Assembly: GCA_025061985.1 (NCBI GenBank) | Contig: JANXAW010000005.1 | Location: forward strand, 1 to 64,000 | Reading direction: 5' to 3' | Origin: Fimbriimonadales bacterium | GTDB lineage: Bacteria > Armatimonadota > Fimbriimonadia > Fimbriimonadales > GBS-DC | Length of the DNA: 64,000 nucleotides | In this document: in pieces, positions 59,407 to 64,000 of the stretch | Layout: each line of letters opens with the position of its first letter | Numbering within the stretch: position 1 is the first letter of the stretch | Notes under the pieces: model-generated | Databases searched by the model: none | Told to the model about the DNA's origin: nothing | What the model saw: only the letters and a program-made list of their open reading frames with translations | Program-made: the position numbers and the translations under genes

Positions 59407-60114
59407 ATGCCGCGCTGTGCCCTTGGGCAAGCAAGCCTCAAGTGTGGGCTATTCCTGCTTATGCTTACGCTTGCGGCATGTGCGCGGTTCCCCAAGACGC
59501 CTGAGGGCGCGGGCGTGCGTCGAATTGCCGTTGAGGTGCAAGTAGCAGGACGCATTCGCCCCGACTATGTGTACTTCGTGCTGTTCAACCTAAGCAATGA
59601 CCCCACTGGACAGGCAGGACCCGTGCCTGTAGTGGCGCCGCCGTGGGGCAACGGCTTTGCAGCAGGGGCATTTACGCACTACATGCGCTTTGACGGTCTC
59701 CAACCTGCAGGTGGGTATGCCCTCTACCGTGTTGTGCCAAACACCAACCTTTCCGTGTTCGAGTATTTAGAGCCGCCCCGCCTCAGTGAGCCAGTGCGCC
59801 CCGACTCCGACCGCCTGCGCTTTGAGATCGACCTAATCCAACTAGAGCGAGACCCGAATCGTGCGGCGGCACTACGGTTCATCCAACTCAACATCATCGC
59901 CACAAACCGCGTCCTGACTGATCCTAATGACCCCACGCCCAAAGTAGTGGACTCGCTGGGCGACCCCGCGCTGGGCGTGAGCCAGTACCTAAACTTGCGG
60001 ATTGACCAAAGTCGGATTGTGCGGAATGCGGACACGAACTTAGAGCCGCGCGGGGATGTGCCTGATCCCGACCTGGATATTGTGGATTGGCGCGTGGAGG
60101 TGCGCGCGCTATGA
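59407..60114 (+). CDS. Putative lipoprotein coupled to an MFS-HEAT protein
   Basis: The 235-residue protein has a lipoprotein signal (LFLLMLTLAACARF, lipobox LAAC), so it is probably lipid-anchored. The mature part contains VYFVLFNLSNDPTGQAGPVPV and THYMRFDG and ends DIVDWRVEVRAL. The family is not recognised. Its TGA overlaps the ATG of the MFS-HEAT gene (ATGA), suggesting coupled translation and a shared job. The start is set by a leaderless -10; the track start 59185 overlaps recX. Confidence 0.7.
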   Translation: MPRCALGQASLKCGLFLLMLTLAACARFPKTPEGAGVRRIAVEVQVAGRIRPDYVYFVLFNLSNDPTGQAGPVPVVAPPWGNGFAAGAFTHYMRFDGLQPAGGYALYRVVPNTNLSVFEYLEPPRLSEPVRPDSDRLRFEIDLIQLERDPNRAAALRFIQLNIIATNRVLTDPNDPTPKVVDSLGDPALGVSQYLNLRIDQSRIVRNADTNLEPRGDVPDPDLDIVDWRVEVRAL

Positions 60115-62471
60115 GCCAGCCCGCAAGGACGCAGGGCTTGTCGCGCTTGGAGATTGCACGCGGGCTAGTCTGGGCGAACTGGGACGCGGTGTTTTTTACG
60201 CTTTTCTTCGCGCTCACCTCTGGCGCGTTCCAGATTGGCTTAGCACGCTACCTTGGAGCCAACGACCTGTGGCTTGGAATCATCACCTCCGTGCCTTCGC
60301 TGGCAGGCGCGTTGCAGATTTTCACGGCGTACCTTGCCGACACCACGCCCAGTCGCAAACGGCTAGTGTTGCGCTACGCGCTCTATTCGCGTCTGCCGTT
60401 TGTGGTCATCCCGTTGCTGCCGTTCTTGAGCCCAACTTTTCCGCGCTTAGAGCTGTTTGCGACGCTGCTGATTGTATCGGCGATTTTTGGTTCGTTTGCA
60501 GGACCTGCGTTTCTCGCGTGGCTCAGCGACTTAGTGCCCCCTGATCATCGGGGGCGCTATTTCGGCAAGCGGAATATGATTTTGGGCTTGGTGTCGGCGG
60601 CTTCGGCGCTGCCGCCTGCGCTGTTTTTGGACTGGGCGATTGAGCAAGCGCGTCTATCGCCTGCGATTCCGTTCGGCGTGCTGTATGGGCTAGGCGCGCT
60701 GTTCCTGTTTTTATCGCAATGGGCGCTAACTAAGGTGCCTGAGCCGCCTCGCACGCCCGTAGCCTCGCAGGGCTTGCGTGGGATGTGGGAGTTTTACCGT
60801 GAGCCGTGGCGTACTCCGAATTTCCGCTTGCTATTAGGGTTCAACACCTTCTTTGTGTGGGGGCAGATGATTGCGGGGCAGTTCTTCACGGTGTATATGC
60901 TGGAGCAGCTCCGCATGCCCTACCTTTTGGTGCAGCTAATGACGCTGGTGGCGGCGTTGGTAAGTAGCCTTGCGATGCCCGTGTGGGGCTACCTGGCAGA
61001 TAAGTTCGGTAACAAGCCCTTGCTGGTGCTTTCAATGTGGGGGATTACCTTCCTGCCGCCACTATGGATGCTAACTGACCCACAGCGGTATGGGTGGAGC
61101 GTGGCGGTTGTGTTTGTCATTCAGTTGCTGGCGGGTTGGTTTTGGGCGGGCGTGGGGCTAACGCAGTTCAATTTGAATGTGGCAGTGGCGCCGCCCGAGC
61201 AGCGGGCGGTGTACATGGGCGCGCTCAGCACGATTGTAGCGCTGATGGGGGGCATTGCAGCGTTTGTGGGGGGCGCGCTGATGGAGACGATCAAGCCGTT
61301 TGTGGCAGACCCGACGCGCTTCTTTATCCTGTTTGGGTGTGCCTCGCTGTTTCGGTTGCTGGCACTGCCGTGGCTGTGGGCGATCCGCGAGCCACAGGAA
61401 CGCTCCACACGCTATGTGCTTTCGCAGTTGCGAGCATCGGTGCGCCCGCGCGGCTGGCGCGCGCTTCGCCAGCTTCATAAGCACGCGGATGTCGCCACGC
61501 GCTTGCAAGCCGTGCGCACGCTGATGGAAGAGAAAACACCTCTTGCCGTAGAGGAGCTGACTGCAGCCCTGCACGACCCAACCCCTGAGGTGCGTCGTGA
61601 GGCAGCGAAGGCGTTGGGCGTTATTGGCGATGCGCGTGCCGTACCCGCGTTAGTGCAGGCGCTCCATGACCCTGCCAGCGACCTCGTGTTGGAAGCGGCG
61701 GAGGCATTAGGCGCCATTGGTAGCTCCGAAGCGACCCCTGAGTTAGTGAAGCTACTCAGCGCCGAGCGCATTGAGGTACGAATTGCCGCCATTCAAGCGT
61801 TGCGTCGGATCGCTGACCCGCGTGCCTTGCCCCACCTTCTGGAACGGTTAGAGCGCGCCCCTGGTCCGCTAGAGCAAGCCAGCCTGCTGGAGGCGATCAC
61901 CACGACACTGGAACGCGCCGACTCCAGTGTGCAGCTAAGCGCGACGCAGTTTGTACGCTGGTTAGAATCCGAACACGCCGATGTGCGAGCTGATGCTGCA
62001 GCGGTGCTGGCGCAGCTGCCCCGCGAGCCACAGATTGCGCCCTTGCTACGCGCTCGCTTGCAGCAGGAAGAAAGCCCTGCCGTCTTGGCGCAGTTGGCGC
62101 GTGCGCTCGCTCGGCACGGAGAAGCGCAGGATGTCGCACGCCTTCTGCCGCAGATGGGGCGTGCAGAATCGGGCTTGGCACGGCAGCAAATCGCGCTCAG
62201 CGCCGCGCAGCTGCTAGGACGCTATGACACGCTTTATGCCTTGCTCACCGCCGATGAGGCGCGTCGTGATCAGCTTATTGAGCGCGCGCTCGCAGGTTTG
62301 ATGCGCGACCAACCAGAGCTTTCCGATGCGCTACGCGCCTACGCTTATGGCGATTACGGCTCAGCCCTGCAGATTCTGCGCCACGCGCTCCCACATCACC
62401 CACGCCTGCAGTTGCTCGACCACGCCCCCGATTGCTTGGAAACATGGCTGCTGGCAGTGAGTGTGCTGTAG
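60111..62471 (+). CDS. MFS transporter fused to a C-terminal HEAT-repeat domain
   Basis: The 786-residue protein starts at ATG 60111 (ATGA overlap). Residues 1-430 form an MFS-type 12-helix transporter with FFALTSGAFQIGLARYLGANDLWLG at the start, VPPDHRGRYFGKRNM in the A-like cytoplasmic loop and a second half beginning NFRLLLGFNTFFVWGQ. From about residue 450 onward HEAT repeats follow (AVEELTAALHDPTPEVRREAAKALGVIGDARAVPALVQALHDPASDLVLEAAEALGAIG and more) to the end. The HEAT part is probably cytoplasmic and a protein-interaction platform. The substrate is unknown. Confidence 0.88.
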   Translation: MSQPARTQGLSRLEIARGLVWANWDAVFFTLFFALTSGAFQIGLARYLGANDLWLGIITSVPSLAGALQIFTAYLADTTPSRKRLVLRYALYSRLPFVVIPLLPFLSPTFPRLELFATLLIVSAIFGSFAGPAFLAWLSDLVPPDHRGRYFGKRNMILGLVSAASALPPALFLDWAIEQARLSPAIPFGVLYGLGALFLFLSQWALTKVPEPPRTPVASQGLRGMWEFYREPWRTPNFRLLLGFNTFFVWGQMIAGQFFTVYMLEQLRMPYLLVQLMTLVAALVSSLAMPVWGYLADKFGNKPLLVLSMWGITFLPPLWMLTDPQRYGWSVAVVFVIQLLAGWFWAGVGLTQFNLNVAVAPPEQRAVYMGALSTIVALMGGIAAFVGGALMETIKPFVADPTRFFILFGCASLFRLLALPWLWAIREPQERSTRYVLSQLRASVRPRGWRALRQLHKHADVATRLQAVRTLMEEKTPLAVEELTAALHDPTPEVRREAAKALGVIGDARAVPALVQALHDPASDLVLEAAEALGAIGSSEATPELVKLLSAERIEVRIAAIQALRRIADPRALPHLLERLERAPGPLEQASLLEAITTTLERADSSVQLSATQFVRWLESEHADVRADAAAVLAQLPREPQIAPLLRARLQQEESPAVLAQLARALARHGEAQDVARLLPQMGRAESGLARQQIALSAAQLLGRYDTLYALLTADEARRDQLIERALAGLMRDQPELSDALRAYAYGDYGSALQILRHALPHHPRLQLLDHAPDCLETWLLAVSVL

Positions 62472-62474
62472 CCA

Positions 62475-62918
62475 CTACGGCGCGCCTTTGAGCAGCCACG
62501 CCATTGCCTGCACCGCCAACAGATAGCTATTCGCTCCGAACCCGCAAATCTGCCCCACGCACACAGGGGCAATCAGCGAGGTGTGGCGGAACGGCTCGCG
62601 TGCATAGATGTTGCTCAGGTGCACCTCTATAGTGGGCAGCCCCACGGCACGGATAGCGTCGCGCAGGGCAACACTGGTGTGCGTGTAAGCCCCTGCGTTG
62701 ATGATGACCCCCGATGCCCACTGGCGGGCGTCGTGCAAAGCATCTATCAACACGCCTTCGTGATTGGATTGCACGTGGCGTACCTCTAGCCCCAGCGTGC
62801 GGGCGTACTCCACCACGCGCTGTACAATCGCCTCCAGCGTCTCCGTGCCATAGATTTCAGGCTCGCGCGTGCCCAAAAGGTTCAGGTTCGGTCCGTTCAA
62901 GAGTAAAATCGCGTGCAT
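62475..62918 (-). CDS. aroQ: 3-Dehydroquinate dehydratase, type II
   Basis: The 147-residue protein has the type II DHQase motifs: [21 protein letters not shown] (with the catalytic Tyr), [30 protein letters not shown] and [18 protein letters not shown]. It is the dodecameric enzyme of the shikimate pathway. It converges with the MFS-HEAT gene with a 3-nt gap. Confidence 0.96.
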   Translation of the reverse strand: MHAILLLNGPNLNLLGTREPEIYGTETLEAIVQRVVEYARTLGLEVRHVQSNHEGVLIDALHDARQWASGVIINAGAYTHTSVALRDAIRAVGLPTIEVHLSNIYAREPFRHTSLIAPVCVGQICGFGANSYLLAVQAMAWLLKGAP

Positions 62919-62966
62919 AGCGGCTCAATTGTCTGCTCTACTGCTGCGTCTGCCCTCGATGCGCGG

Positions 62967-63410
62967 TTATTGCAGCACATAATCGACAATCACCCACTTG
63001 CCGTTTTGGGGCACGAGGTACACAAACGCGCTCCCCTGCGACAGGTAGCACTGCAGGTGGAAATCCACCCTCACGCCCTCACGGGCTTTAGGATGCTTGA
63101 GGTCGGCGGGGTTTTCCACATAGTCTACGACGGTGACTTTCTCGATAGTGCCCCAGAAGAGCGAGCGCTCGTCGAGCACTTTCTTGAGGTCGCGCTTCTC
63201 CTTCGGGACTGCGGGGTCAAGCAGCTGCGCCGCTTCTTGGAGCTTATTTTGGCGGAGTAGCTCCATAAACCGCACAGCGGTGCGCACAGCAGGCGGTTGG
63301 CGCAACTTGCTCACTACGGGCGCTAACGCCACTACTGCAAACGCTGCCAGCAGCACGAAAAACAGGATTACGATCCAGTGCACCTTGCCGAGTTGTGCCC
63401 GCGCTGCCAT
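62967..63410 (-). CDS. Single-pass membrane protein of unknown function
   Basis: The 147-residue protein has one N-terminal transmembrane helix (WIVILFFVLLAAFAVVALAPVV) and an extracytoplasmic domain with AVRFMELLRQNKLQEAAQLLDP, a helix that recalls NTF2-like or DUF4878-type folds, ending FVYLVPQNGKWVIVDYVLQ. That C-terminal strand pattern is typical of small periplasmic NTF2-like domains. Start ATG 63410 lies 9 nt after GGTACAAT with no SD. It is divergent from the acyl-CoA dehydrogenase gene. Confidence 0.65.
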   Translation of the reverse strand: MAARAQLGKVHWIVILFFVLLAAFAVVALAPVVSKLRQPPAVRTAVRFMELLRQNKLQEAAQLLDPAVPKEKRDLKKVLDERSLFWGTIEKVTVVDYVENPADLKHPKAREGVRVDFHLQCYLSQGSAFVYLVPQNGKWVIVDYVLQ

Positions 63411-63418
63411 AGCAAGCA

Positions 63419-63458
63419 GATTGTACCTAAGACCCCCCTGCCCACTTAGGGTACAATC
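63419..63458. promoter_or_regulatory. Inverted repeat spanning two divergent -10 elements
   Basis: GATTGTACCTAAG and CTTAGGGTACAATC form an inverted repeat with one extra G on the right. Each arm contains the -10 (TACAAT) of one gene, 63420-63425 for the minus-strand gene and 63452-63457 for the acyl-CoA dehydrogenase gene. It may be a shared operator. Confidence 0.6.
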
Positions 63459-63477
63459 AGAGCGCAGGAGGTGCACG

Positions 63478-64000
63478 ATGGACTTCACCTTGTCTGAAGA
63501 GCATTTGATGGTACGCGACACGGTGCGCCGCTTTGTGGAAAACGAGGTCAAGCCCTACATCCGCGAGTGGGATCGGCACGGAGCCGACCCGAAAATCTAC
63601 CAACGCATGGCGGATTTGGGCTTGTTGGGCATCTGCATCCCGCGTAAATGGGGCGGCGCAGGCTTAGACTACATCGCCTTGGGCATCGCGTGCGAGGAAC
63701 TGGAATACGGCGACACCTTCCTGCGGGTGATAATGTCGGTGCATGTGGCTTTGACAGGGCTGACGCTGCTCACTTGGGGCAGCGAGGAGCAGAAGCGCCG
63801 CTTCTTGGTGCCCCAAGCGCGCGGCGAGCGGCTCGGTGCCTTCTGCCTCACCGAACCTAATGCAGGAAGCGATGTAGTCGGCATACAGTCTACCGCCCGC
63901 CGCGAGGGCGACCGCTACATTCTAAATGGCGAAAAAATCTGGATTTCGCTGGCAGAAGTCGCCGACCAGTACCTCGTCGTGGCATGGACTGACCTCGAGA
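63478..64000 (+). CDS. Acyl-CoA dehydrogenase, N-terminal part (runs off the window)
   Basis: The frame is open from ATG 63478 (after GCAGGAGGTGCACG) to the last base and is absent from the ORF track because no stop is in the window. The visible 174 residues match acyl-CoA dehydrogenases: DFTLSEEHLMVRDTVRRFVENEVKP, MADLGLLGICIPRKWGGAGLDYIALGIACEEL, and the FAD/substrate motif FCLTEPNAGSDV, then YILNGEKIWIS. The flavoenzyme oxidises acyl-CoA to enoyl-CoA and passes electrons to ETF, whose genes are at the start of this window. Confidence 0.95.
   Translation, partial: MDFTLSEEHLMVRDTVRRFVENEVKPYIREWDRHGADPKIYQRMADLGLLGICIPRKWGGAGLDYIALGIACEELEYGDTFLRVIMSVHVALTGLTLLTWGSEEQKRRFLVPQARGERLGAFCLTEPNAGSDVVGIQSTARREGDRYILNGEKIWISLAEVADQYLVVAWTDLE

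Noticed and set aside
1-64000. tRNA or rRNA genes and insertion sequences
   Set aside because: I inspected the intergenic stretches and saw no cloverleaf-like or rRNA-like sequence and no transposase. A tRNAscan run would be decisive.

Overview
The window reads as chromosomal DNA of a moderately GC-rich, probably thermophilic or moderately thermophilic diderm bacterium. The mix fits a lineage such as the Armatimonadota (Fimbriimonadia-like): a prepilin with an unusual cleavage motif, a dockerin-tailed secreted protein, a PEP-CTERM protein, a large outer-membrane barrel, zinc-ribbon membrane proteins, a tricorn-type protease and an ECF sigma/anti-sigma pair. The taxonomic guess is inference from gene content; no rRNA or tRNA gene was seen.

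Layout. 1-1803 is a decaying stretch: a sigma-factor fragment, a prepilin-like gene, and a membrane-protein gene broken by two in-frame TAGs and a frameshift. 1864-5165 holds etfBA, a small LuxR-type regulator and a GT9 heptosyltransferase-like gene. 5207-7299 is groES-groEL on the minus strand with a CIRCE operator and a strong sigma-70 promoter. 7341-12792 is a compact minus-strand operon: NurA-like nuclease, a 49-residue ORF, HerA-like ATPase, a DpdA/TGT-like base-exchange enzyme and a DUF6884/YaaA-like protein. This is the best candidate for an undescribed DNA-modification or defence system. 12831-14474 carries tsaB, a metallo-beta-lactamase-fold hydrolase and a possible small ORF. 14744-19136 has secreted and hypothetical proteins, an indoleamine 2,3-dioxygenase homologue, Hsp20, a zinc-ribbon membrane protein and a dockerin protein. 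19212-25303 is mutS next to an orphan type IIG-like restriction/methylation enzyme. 25506-29488 has a truncated PEP-CTERM gene and a full tricorn-type protease carrying REP-like palindromes in frame. 29582-34856 is a CHAT-TPR protein divergent from an ECF sigma factor and its anti-sigma partner.

34858-37928 is anmK, rsmG and a glycosyltransferase, followed by about 320 bp with ten DnaA-box-like nonamers (37932-38247), a strong oriC candidate next to rsmG (gidB). 38286-43756 holds pabBC, a propeller-less tricorn-like protease, a decayed MntA-HepT toxin-antitoxin pair and a LacI-type regulator. 43753-46661 is htrA plus an oversized zinc dehydrogenase overlapping the LacI gene. 46780-51445 holds serA, psd, apt, a dNTPase, a zinc ribbon and an SDR. 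51474-55822 is cell-envelope material. 55927-64000 has an M20 peptidase, rny, recX, a lipoprotein coupled to an MFS-HEAT fusion, aroQ, a small membrane protein and the start of an acyl-CoA dehydrogenase, whose family commonly passes electrons to ETF (etfBA lies at the other end of the window).

A recurrent feature is a GGTATAAT/GGTACAAT/GGTATACT -10 element placed 6-9 nt before a start codon that lacks a Shine-Dalgarno sequence (nurA, mutS, ECF sigma, mntA, psd, SDR, pseudopilin, lipoprotein, 62967 gene). This points to extensive leaderless transcription. Where an SD is present, the same -10 sits further upstream. Several ORF-track starts have been moved downstream on this basis or because an internal start has a better SD.
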